20,827 nt of DNA from Patescibacteria group bacterium (GTDB lineage Bacteria > Patescibacteriota > Minisyncoccia > UBA6257 > HR35): the NCBI GenBank assembly GCA_025060085.1, contig JANXCM010000005.1, positions 1 through 20,827 on the forward strand. The letters are read 5' to 3'. The notes under the pieces were generated by a model. The model had not been told where the DNA came from. It did not search any database and saw nothing but the letters and a program-made list of their open reading frames with translations. This document shows positions 15,293-20,827 of this stretch, piece by piece (positions within the stretch are counted from its first letter, which is position 1; each line of letters opens with the position of its first letter). A program made the position numbers and the translations under genes.

Positions 15293-15315
15293 AAAATGAA
15301 GGCCGCCATTTTTTT
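15293..15315 (+). promoter_or_regulatory. Hairpin plus T-tract in the rny leader (possible attenuator)
   Basis: AAAATG (15293-15298) pairs with CATTTT (15307-15312) around the loop AAGGCCGC, and seven Ts run from 15309. The loop is a G/C cluster rare in this window. No plus-strand gene lies directly upstream to be terminated, so if real it would act inside the rny leader. The stem is mostly A-T and weak. Confidence 0.25.
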
Positions 15316-15329
15316 ATCCTCTTTTAAAA

Positions 15330-16856
15330 ATGAGTATTTATATCACTTTGGAAAAAATAATCATTTTTGTTATCGGAATTCTTTTAGGTTTTTTAATCAG
15401 ATATTTACTAGCCTATTTTCAAGCTTCTTCTTTAGAATTTAAATTAAAACAGAAAATTGATGAAGTAGCTAATAAGGAAAAAGAAATTATTTTAGAAGCA
15501 GAAAAAAAAGCTCTTGAAATTTTAGAGAATACCCAAAAGGAAAGAGAAGAAATTATTCGAGATTTAAGAAATCGGGAGGAAAGATTAGTTAATCGAGAAA
15601 ACTCTTTAGATATTAAAGAAAAAGAACTTATTGAAGAAAAAAATTTTATTAAAAATAAAAATATGGAATTAGAAATTAAAGAACGAGAAATTAAAATTCT
15701 TAAAGAAGAATACGAGAAAAATCTCGAAAAAATTGCTGAGCTAACAAAAGAAGAAGCCTTAAGTTTATTATTTCAAAAAATAGAAAAAGATAATGAGCAA
15801 ACTTTAATTCAAAGAATGACAAAATTGTTTAATTATCAAAAAGAGGAGTTAGAAAATAAAGCTAATGAGCTTATTATTAGTATTCTTCCTCGCTATAGTC
15901 GTTCAGTAGCAAATGAAATAAATTTAAGTATTGTTTCTTTACCTAGTGAAGAAATGAAGGGCAGAATTATAGGTAAAGAAGGGAGAAATATTAGATATTT
16001 CGAAAAATTAAGTGGAGTTCAAGTAATCGTAGATGAAACACCTGAAATAGTTACTTTATCGTCTTTTGATCCTATTCGTAGAGAAATTGCTAAAATCGCT
16101 TTAGAGAAATTAATTCAGGATGGTAGAATTCATCCGGCTTCTATTGAAGAAACTTTAGTTTGGGCAAAAGAAAAAGTTGAGGATGATATCAAAAATGCAG
16201 GTAAAAATGCTGCTTTAGAATTGGGAATTTTAGACTTACCGGAAGAAGTTTTGTATTTGATGGGAAAGTTGAAATTTAGATATAGTTATGGTCAAAATGT
16301 TCTACAACACTCAATTGAAGTAGCTACTTTTTCAAGAATGATCGCTGAAGAATTGAAATTAGATACCGAAGTAGCTAAGAGAGGAGGGTTTTTACATGAT
16401 ATTGGCAAATCAGTCACTCATGAGATTGAAGGTTCACATTTAGAAATAGGGATTAAAATTCTTGAAAGATATAATATTGATGAAAGAGTTATTTTAGCAA
16501 TGAAATCTCATCATGAAACATATCCCTTTGCTATTCCTGAAGCTTACATTGTTCTCGCTGCTGATGCTATTTCTTCTAAAAGATTGGGAGCTAGATCTGA
16601 AACCTTAGAAGCTTATCTTCAAAGATTAGAAAATTTGGAAAAAATAGCTTTAAGTTTTGCTGGTGTGGATAAAGCTTATTCTATTAGCGGAGGAAGAGAA
16701 ATTTGGGTTTTTGTTAAACCAGAAGAGATTAGTGATTTAGAAATGATAAAAATGGCCCAAAATATAGCTAAAAAGATAGAGCAAACACTAAGATATCCCG
16801 GAGAGATAAAAGTGGTAGTTGTTAGAGAGAATAGAGCTGTTGAATATGCTAAATAA
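15330..16856 (+). CDS. rny: Ribonuclease Y
   Basis: Membrane-anchored endoribonuclease initiating mRNA decay. Domains in order: one N-terminal transmembrane helix (about 8-30), a long Glu/Lys-rich coiled coil (about 33-170), a KH RNA-binding domain with RIIGKEGRNIRYFE (about 212-225), and an HD domain with HDIG in GGFLHDIGKS and the preceding NVLQHSIEVA. The C-terminal GEIKVVVVRE matches the family end. At 508 aa it has normal length (about 510-520). The start gives the expected short N-terminus before the membrane helix. It is divergent from gpmI and followed by hup. Identification is firm. Confidence 0.97.
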   Translation: MSIYITLEKIIIFVIGILLGFLIRYLLAYFQASSLEFKLKQKIDEVANKEKEIILEAEKKALEILENTQKEREEIIRDLRNREERLVNRENSLDIKEKELIEEKNFIKNKNMELEIKEREIKILKEEYEKNLEKIAELTKEEALSLLFQKIEKDNEQTLIQRMTKLFNYQKEELENKANELIISILPRYSRSVANEINLSIVSLPSEEMKGRIIGKEGRNIRYFEKLSGVQVIVDETPEIVTLSSFDPIRREIAKIALEKLIQDGRIHPASIEETLVWAKEKVEDDIKNAGKNAALELGILDLPEEVLYLMGKLKFRYSYGQNVLQHSIEVATFSRMIAEELKLDTEVAKRGGFLHDIGKSVTHEIEGSHLEIGIKILERYNIDERVILAMKSHHETYPFAIPEAYIVLAADAISSKRLGARSETLEAYLQRLENLEKIALSFAGVDKAYSISGGREIWVFVKPEEISDLEMIKMAQNIAKKIEQTLRYPGEIKVVVVRENRAVEYAK

Positions 16857-16873
16857 ATTTTATATTTTTGAAT

Positions 16874-16886
16874 TATAATTTATAAT
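16874..16886 (+). promoter_or_regulatory. Tandem TATAAT boxes upstream of hup
   Basis: Two perfect TATAAT hexamers at 16874-16879 and 16881-16886, 7 bp apart, lie between rny and hup. Either could serve as the -10 of an independent hup promoter, giving a leader of about 50-60 nt. No -35 is recognisable and A/T richness allows chance matches. Confidence 0.35.
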
Positions 16887-16893
16887 TTAAATA

Positions 16894-16913
16894 ACCTCTA
16901 AAGGTCGTTTTTT
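16894..16913 (+). terminator. Weak hairpin with T-tract between rny and hup
   Basis: ACCT, a four-base loop, AGGT, then CG and six Ts (16908-16913). It is the only hairpin-like element with any G/C in this gap and could be a minimal intrinsic terminator for rny or a 5' hairpin of the hup mRNA. A four-base-pair stem is marginal. Confidence 0.25.
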
Positions 16914-16944
16914 ATATTAATTTTTAATTTAAATTTTTTAAAAA

Positions 16945-17235
16945 ATGGCAAATCAAACAACTGTTAAAAGAGAAGTTTTAGCTCAAAAAATAGCCGATAA
17001 ATTTGATTTACCTAAAAAAACAGCGGTCGAAATTTTAAATTATTTTGTTGAATTAGTTTCAAGCAATCTTAAAAGCGGGAATAAAGTAAAATTACCTGGT
17101 TTTGGTACTTTTAAAGTTAGAGAAAGAAAAGCCAGAACTGCGCTTAATCCTAAAACAGGAGAAAAAATTACTGTTCCAGCAACTAAAGTACCCAAATTTA
17201 CTCCTGCCAAAGAACTTAAAGCTTTATTTAAATAA
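16945..17235 (+). CDS. hup: HU family DNA-binding protein
   Basis: Small basic nucleoid protein (96 aa) binding and bending DNA as a dimer. Seen: a helical N-terminal half (VKREVLAQKIADKFDLPKK), the conserved VKLPGFGTFKVRERKAR block, and the DNA-binding beta-arm with the RTALNPKTGEKI and VPATKVPKFTPAKELK signature. Length is normal. It has a single-gene look, with possible promoter boxes in the 88-bp gap after rny. HU rather than IHF is likely by default; the sequence alone does not separate them decisively. Confidence 0.95.
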   Translation: MANQTTVKREVLAQKIADKFDLPKKTAVEILNYFVELVSSNLKSGNKVKLPGFGTFKVRERKARTALNPKTGEKITVPATKVPKFTPAKELKALFK

Positions 17236-17277
17236 ATAATTTAGTTAAAAATATATTTTACTCCTCATAGGAAGGTA

Positions 17278-17364
17278 ATGAAGAAAAAGAATATTTTCAT
17301 TTCTTTATTAGTAATTGTTATTATTTTAAGTATGATTTTAAGTTCATTTATTTTTATGTTCTGA
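17278..17364 (+). CDS. 28-aa hydrophobic peptide (possible small membrane protein)
   Basis: ORF MKKKNIFISLLVIVIILSM continuing to residue 28: three lysines followed by an uninterrupted hydrophobic segment, stop TGA. AGGAAGG lies two bases before the ATG. This is one of the few purine-rich Shine-Dalgarno-like sequences in the window, although the spacing is shorter than ideal. It sits in the 252-bp gap between hup and the DoxX gene, whose remainder (17365-17487) shows nothing else. No family is recognised. A chance ORF cannot be excluded. Confidence 0.35.
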   Translation: MKKKNIFISLLVIVIILSMILSSFIFMF

Positions 17365-17487
17365 GATAATTAATTTTTTGATTTTCTAATTATTATTTAG
17401 CCTAATAAAAAATTTTATTTTAATATTTTAAACAATAATAAAAATTAAAATAAATAACATAAAAGTAATTTAAAAAAATATCTTAAA

Positions 17488-17892
17488 ATGGAGCAATTTA
17501 ACTATCTTTTTTTATTAGCGAGAGTTATTTTAGGTTTTTATTTTATCTTTAACGGTATTACTCATTTTACGAAGTTAAAAATGCTTGCTAATTATGCCCA
17601 GAGTAAAAAAGTTCCTTTACCAGGTTTTTCTGTTGTTTTAACAGGTATTTTACTTTTGATAGGAGGCTTTTCTATTCTTTTGGGTTTTTATGTTGAAATA
17701 GGAGTTCTAGCTTTAACATTTTTCTTTTTACCAGTTACTTTTATGATGCATAATTTTTGGGCAATTCAAGATCCACAAGCAAAAATGATGGAAACTATTA
17801 GTTTTATGAAAAATTTAGCTTTATGGGCAGCAATTTTACTTTTTCTTTTTATTCCTCAACCTTGGCCTTATTCTTTTAATCTTTTTAGATAG
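17488..17892 (+). CDS. DoxX family membrane protein
   Basis: A 134-aa protein with about four transmembrane segments (roughly 7-25, 47-65, 70-88, 107-125). It carries DoxX-type features: an N-terminal ARVILGFYFIFNGITHF and a central VVLTGILLLIGGFSILLG. DoxX proteins are linked in other bacteria to membrane redox and thiol stress complexes, but the role of most members is unknown. It starts 42 bp before the dcd region with no shared function evident. A second DoxX-like protein lies at 20147-20581. No Shine-Dalgarno precedes the ATG. The family call is good; the function is open. Confidence 0.82.
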   Translation: MEQFNYLFLLARVILGFYFIFNGITHFTKLKMLANYAQSKKVPLPGFSVVLTGILLLIGGFSILLGFYVEIGVLALTFFFLPVTFMMHNFWAIQDPQAKMMETISFMKNLALWAAILLFLFIPQPWPYSFNLFR

Positions 17893-17934
17893 TTATCAAA
17901 TTTTTTGAATTTAGCATTCCTAATTTTTTCAAAA

Positions 17935-18504
17935 ATGGCAGGAGTGAAAAACGACGAATGGATAAGACATATGGCTAAAACTCATAAAATGATTGAGCCT
18001 TTTGCTGATAGATTGGTTAAAAAAGGGAGAGTTTCTTATGGCCTTTCTAGTTATGGTTATGATTTGAGGATAACTGATGAATTTTATATTTTTCATAATG
18101 CTTATCCAACCGAAGTTATTGATCCTAAAAATTTTAAAGAAAACTATTTTATTAAACATAAAGGTAAATACTGTTTAATTCCTCCTAATTCATTTGTTCT
18201 TACGAGATCACTAGAATATTTTCGAATTCCTCGAAATATTTTAGGAATAGTGATGGGCAAATCAACTTATGCTCGCTGTGGAATCATTATTAATATTACT
18301 CCCTTAGAACCAGAATGGGAAGGTTATATTGTGATTGAAATTTCTAATTCTACGCCCTTACCGGCCAAAATTTATGCCAATGAAGGTATTGCTCAGGTGA
18401 TATTTTTAGAAGCTGATGAACCTTGTAAAATTTCTTACGCTGATCGAAAAGGAAAATATCAAAAACAAAAAGGGATAGTTTTACCAAGAATAGATAAAAA
18501 ATAA
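17935..18504 (+). CDS. dcd: dCTP deaminase
   Basis: Deaminates dCTP to dUTP for thymidylate synthesis; trimeric dUTPase-fold enzyme. Seen: SYGLSSYGYDLR (34-45), GKSTYAR at 108-114, PLEPEWEGYIVIEISN with likely catalytic E135, and NEGIAQVIF (149-157), followed by the C-terminal YADRKGKYQKQKG lid region. I chose ATG at 17935 (189 aa, close to the 193 aa of E. coli Dcd). The frame extends upstream to a TTG at 17905, but those ten extra residues are hydrophobic and not family-like. Bifunctional dCTP deaminase/dUTPase activity cannot be excluded from sequence. The stop TAA follows a six-A run and is one base before the frame of the next gene's domain. Confidence 0.93.
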   Translation: MAGVKNDEWIRHMAKTHKMIEPFADRLVKKGRVSYGLSSYGYDLRITDEFYIFHNAYPTEVIDPKNFKENYFIKHKGKYCLIPPNSFVLTRSLEYFRIPRNILGIVMGKSTYARCGIIINITPLEPEWEGYIVIEISNSTPLPAKIYANEGIAQVIFLEADEPCKISYADRKGKYQKQKGIVLPRIDKK

Positions 18505-18505
18505 A

Positions 18506-18937
18506 ATTATTCTCTCTCTAAAAGTTTATAGAAATTATTATCTTCTAAAAATTGAACCCAAGGAAGAATTATTTTCTTCTCTTTTAAATTTTTCTAAAAA
18601 GGAAAAAATCAAATCTGGTTTTTTTTATGGTCTTGGAGCATGTCAAAAATGTGTGATTGGAAGTTATGACTTTAGGAAGAAAAAATATCTATGGAAAAAA
18701 ATTAATCAACCGATGGAAATTTGTAGTTTAATAGGAAATTTAACCTTGAAAGAAAATGAATTATTTCTTCATATTCATGTTGTCCTAGCTGATAATAAAC
18801 TTAAATCCTTTTCTGGTCATTTAAAAGAAGCAATTATTTATCCTACTTGTGAAATAATTCTTTTAAAATTCAATAAAAAAATTATAAGGAATTATAATCC
18901 TTTAATTAATTTATATCTAATTGATCATTCCTTTTGA
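18506..18937 (+). CDS. PPC/DUF296 domain protein with no canonical start codon
   Basis: The frame encodes a full PPC (DUF296) domain: KVYRNYYLLKIEPKEELFSS, then IKSGFFYGLGA, the core PMEICSLIGNLTL, FLHIHVVLAD, and SGHLKEAIIYPTCEIILL. Bacterial DUF296 proteins are small DNA-binding-like or nucleotide-associated proteins of uncertain function; plants use the domain in AHL proteins. The first ATG/GTG/TTG in frame is GTG 18653, which would delete the first third of the domain. Upstream the frame is open only to 18494, with ATA, ATT (18506, 18509), CTC and CTA as possible unusual starts. I give ATT 18506, two bases after the dcd stop, as a provisional start. Alternatives are a lost start codon (pseudogene), a sequencing error, or slippage in the A-run at the dcd end. 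Confidence 0.7.
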   Translation: MILSLKVYRNYYLLKIEPKEELFSSLLNFSKKEKIKSGFFYGLGACQKCVIGSYDFRKKKYLWKKINQPMEICSLIGNLTLKENELFLHIHVVLADNKLKSFSGHLKEAIIYPTCEIILLKFNKKIIRNYNPLINLYLIDHSF

Positions 18938-19211
18938 TCTTACTCTTTCTAATAATAATTTGATAATCTATTCAGTTAAATCTAAGACTTTTAAATATTT
19001 TCTGTAATTTTCTCTTTCTTCGCTAGTTATTTTTTCTTTATGGTGGTTAATATTGCTTTTTAAGTATCTTATGTCTAAATTAAAATTGGAAATAAAAATC
19101 TATATCCGTTTTTACTTTTTTTATAACTTAAATTAAAATTATAATTGTAATAATTAAAAATTGATTAAGGTAATAATTAAAAATTTTAAATTTTAAATAG
19201 TCGGAAATTTA
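18938..19211. other. 274-bp gene-free stretch, possible decayed gene end on the minus strand
   Basis: No intact gene is visible. A minus-strand frame from 19099 to a TAG at 18968-18970 encodes 43 residues without any start codon. It ends NHHKEKITSEERENYRKYLK plus VLDLTE, a charged, protein-like C-terminus. A neighbouring frame just upstream reads KKSKNGYRFLFPI. This could be the remnant of a frameshifted gene. A TATAAT lies at 19140-19145 (+), and an exact 16-bp direct repeat is at 19147-19162 and 19170-19185, before the next gene. Confidence 0.3.
19147..19185. repeat. Two copies of a 16-bp direct repeat
   Basis: GTAATAATTAAAAATT occurs exactly at 19147-19162 and 19170-19185 (period 23 bp), 27-65 bp before the secreted-protein gene and just after a TATAAT. 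It is low complexity, so significance is uncertain. Confidence 0.4.
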
Positions 19212-20144
19212 ATGATATTTTTAAAAATGAAAAAGCTTTTTATCTTTTTTATTATTTTTTTAAATTTTATCTTTTTTAATCTCACTTTTGCTGTCGGCGT
19301 TGGTGGTGGAGGTTATATACCTTCCGATAATCAAAGAAAGCAGAGGATAAATACTGATGAGGGAAGAGAAGAAAAAAGACAAATTAATGAATTTAAGATA
19401 GAGAAAAAAAATGTTGCGCCTCTTCAAAGAGAAAATAGAGAGAATATTATATTAGACAAAGAAAAAAGAGGAGGCGAAATTAAGTTAGAGAAGAAAGAGA
19501 AAAAAATTGATGAAGGTCAATATAAAAATAAAATTTGCTCAAACTTGAGGGATCTTAAAGAAAGAATATTATGCCGATTATCTAAAGATAAGCGTGAACT
19601 AGAAGAAGAACCATTTTTACCTGAAGAATGCCGAACACTTAGCGGAGTTAAAAAAGTTGAATGTTTAAAATTATATAAATCTTTTAATAAATGTTTCCAT
19701 CAAGAAAAAAATTTAGATAGCTGTGCTCTTAAAAATATCGGGTTGAGGGGGAATAATGTCAAAGAGTGGGTAAAAGAATGTCAAGATAAAAAAGGAAAAG
19801 GAAAATTATTAGATCAATGTAAAGAAAATTTAAGGAATAAATTGTTAAATTATCTTAAATTTTATCTTTATTATCTTTCTTATCGTTTAGAAGAAATTAG
19901 AAGCACTAACCAAGATGAGTTAACAGAAATAGCCGAATTTATATCTTTTATAGAAACAACAAAACAAAAATTAAATAATGCAAAAAATGAAGAGATAGGG
20001 AATATTATTGATGAGGTAGAACAAAGATGGCAACAAACAATATTAAAACTGAATTTGCCTCAAAATTTCAATAAAAAATCTAATTTAGTTGATTTAAAAT
20101 CAAAATATGAAACAACAATAAATACCGTTAATAATTTAAGATAG
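19212..20144 (+). CDS. Secreted eight-cysteine protein, unknown function
   Basis: I do not recognise a named family. The 310-aa protein has a signal peptide (about 1-27, likely cleavage after LTFA), a glycine patch GVGGGGYIP, then a highly charged Lys/Glu/Arg-rich low-complexity segment (about 38-105). A cysteine domain follows, with eight Cys at 109, 121, 140, 151, 161, 171, 190 and 203, spaced about 10-18 residues apart, and then a helical C-terminal region rich in Leu/Glu. An even number of cysteines in an exported protein suggests disulfides or metal binding. A second ATG five codons in (19227) gives a more typical MKKLFIFF signal start. The downstream DoxX-like gene begins 2 bp after its stop, suggesting co-transcription. 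Confidence 0.78.
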   Translation: MIFLKMKKLFIFFIIFLNFIFFNLTFAVGVGGGGYIPSDNQRKQRINTDEGREEKRQINEFKIEKKNVAPLQRENRENIILDKEKRGGEIKLEKKEKKIDEGQYKNKICSNLRDLKERILCRLSKDKRELEEEPFLPEECRTLSGVKKVECLKLYKSFNKCFHQEKNLDSCALKNIGLRGNNVKEWVKECQDKKGKGKLLDQCKENLRNKLLNYLKFYLYYLSYRLEEIRSTNQDELTEIAEFISFIETTKQKLNNAKNEEIGNIIDEVEQRWQQTILKLNLPQNFNKKSNLVDLKSKYETTINTVNNLR

Positions 20145-20146
20145 TT

Positions 20147-20581
20147 ATGTTTTCAAAAATTGATAATTGGATAATTAACCTCTTGAGAAAAATTTGGGAA
20201 CCATTTTCAAGGATTTCTATCTTTATCGTTTTTTTTTATTTTGGATTATTGAAAGTTTTAAAATTGAGTCCAGCCTCCCCCTTGGTTGCAAATTTATTAA
20301 GTAAAATACTAGCCTTTATTTCTTTTGATTATTTTATAATTTTCTTTGGTTTATTTGAAATGTTTATAGGAATTTCATTTATTTTACCTAGGATTGAAAG
20401 ATTAGCTATTCTCTTATTACTTATTCATATGGTTATTGTTTTTACTCCTCTTGTTTTTTTACCAGAGATTACATGGCAAAAATTTTTAGTTCCTACTTTG
20501 GAAGGACAATATATTATTAAAAATTTAGCTTTAATTTCTTTAGCAATGGTAATTGGCGCTCATTTAAGAAAAAAAGATTAA
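20147..20581 (+). CDS. DoxX-like integral membrane protein
   Basis: A 144-aa protein with about four transmembrane helices (roughly 22-40, 56-78, 84-104, 122-138). Features seen are FFYFGLLKVLKLSPASPLVA, FGLFEMFIGISFILPRIERL and PTLEGQYIIKNLALISLA, a pattern I associate with DoxX-like/DUF417-type membrane proteins. It follows the secreted cysteine-rich protein by 2 bp and precedes a sugar-phosphate isomerase gene by 12 bp, so it is probably in one transcript. A redox link with the cysteine-rich exported neighbour is an attractive but unproven inference. The exact subfamily is uncertain. Confidence 0.75.
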   Translation: MFSKIDNWIINLLRKIWEPFSRISIFIVFFYFGLLKVLKLSPASPLVANLLSKILAFISFDYFIIFFGLFEMFIGISFILPRIERLAILLLLIHMVIVFTPLVFLPEITWQKFLVPTLEGQYIIKNLALISLAMVIGAHLRKKD

Positions 20582-20593
20582 AAATAATTTTTA

Positions 20594-20827
20594 ATGGAAT
20601 CATTGTTAAACAATTTACCCAAACAACTTTTATTTACTCCTCAAATAGTAAACTCATTTAAATTGAAACCAGGCAATAAATTTTTATTTTTAGGTATGGG
20701 TGGTTCACATTTAGCTGCTGATTTGATGAAAATTTCCCATCCTTATTTAAATATTATTATTCATTCCAATTTTAACTTACCCTATATTGATGATCTTAAA
20801 GAAAGAAATATTATCTTAATTTCTTAT
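20594..20827 (+). CDS. Phosphoglucose/phosphomannose isomerase family protein (5' part)
   Basis: Only the first 78 codons are present; the gene runs out of the window. Seen: the SIS-domain nucleotide/sugar-phosphate loop FLFLGMGGSHLAADLM (GMGGS at 34-38), then HSNFNLPYIDDLKERNIILISY. This resembles the N-terminus of bifunctional phosphoglucose/phosphomannose isomerases, in which the SY of a following SYSGxT motif binds the sugar phosphate; the sequence ends exactly at SY. It would interconvert glucose-6-P or mannose-6-P with fructose-6-P. Another SIS-domain protein is the alternative until the rest is seen. Confidence 0.75.
   Translation, partial: MESLLNNLPKQLLFTPQIVNSFKLKPGNKFLFLGMGGSHLAADLMKISHPYLNIIIHSNFNLPYIDDLKERNIILISY

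Noticed and set aside
15296..15442. 48-codon ORF overlapping the start of rny as an independent gene
   Set aside because: Phe-rich product in a shifted frame of a conserved gene; kept only as part of the rny leader observation.
17905..17934. Upstream TTG extension of dcd
   Set aside because: The added residues are hydrophobic and not family-like; ATG 17935 gives the normal Dcd length.
17929..18159. 76-codon minus-strand ORF over dcd
   Set aside because: Antisense to the conserved N-terminal part of dCTP deaminase.

Overview
The window is a compact, very A+T-rich (by eye under 30 % G+C) stretch of bacterial chromosome, almost entirely housekeeping genes. Evidence for Bacteria: bL27, bL31, uS2, EF-Ts, EF-P, DnaE, HU, RNase Y and MurD. 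Small single-copy genes, frequent overlaps, an archease gene, a membrane-segment-free TraG/VirD4-like ATPase, a phosphoglucose/phosphomannose isomerase-type gene and several short membrane proteins resemble Patescibacteria (CPR), perhaps Parcubacteria. That placement is inference; no rRNA or tRNA gene is visible. TGA is used as a stop at several genes, so the recoded TGA (Gly) code of some CPR groups does not apply.

Layout. 82-2149 (+): TraG/VirD4-like ATPase overlapping efp. 2151-4584 (-): murD then trpS, overlapping by 38 bp. 4623-5021 (+): archease, running 17 bp into the 3' end of rpmA (-), followed by rnhB (-). 6094-9767 (+): dnaE coupled to a 2',3'-cyclic phosphodiesterase gene. 9728-11368 (-): rpsB, tsf and a small membrane protein, an overlapping operon. 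11544-13584 (+): rpmE, a release factor 1 gene lacking the N-terminal domain, a 41-codon membrane ORF and a coupled AhpF/TrxB-like reductase. 13612-15171 (-): a divergent gpmI. 15330-18937 (+): rny, hup, a 28-codon ORF, a DoxX protein, dcd and a PPC/DUF296 gene with no ordinary start codon. 18938-19211 is non-coding or holds a decayed gene end. 19212-20827 (+): a secreted eight-cysteine protein, a DoxX-like membrane protein and the start of a pgi/pmi gene that leaves the window.

Functionally the genes cover translation (EF-P, TrpS, uS2, EF-Ts, bL27, bL31, RF1), replication and nucleotide supply (DnaE, RNase HII, HU, Dcd), RNA turnover and RNA-end chemistry (RNase Y, ThpR, archease), wall synthesis (MurD), glycolysis (GpmI, PGI/PMI) and redox (reductase, DoxX).

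No CRISPR array, transposase, phage gene or obvious horizontally acquired island was seen. The points most worth a second look are the domain-I-less RF1, the PPC/DUF296 gene without ATG/GTG/TTG in its conserved N-terminal part, -10-like boxes placed 6-9 nt before several start codons (possible leaderless mRNAs) in a region almost devoid of Shine-Dalgarno sequences, and the tiny membrane ORF coupled to the reductase.
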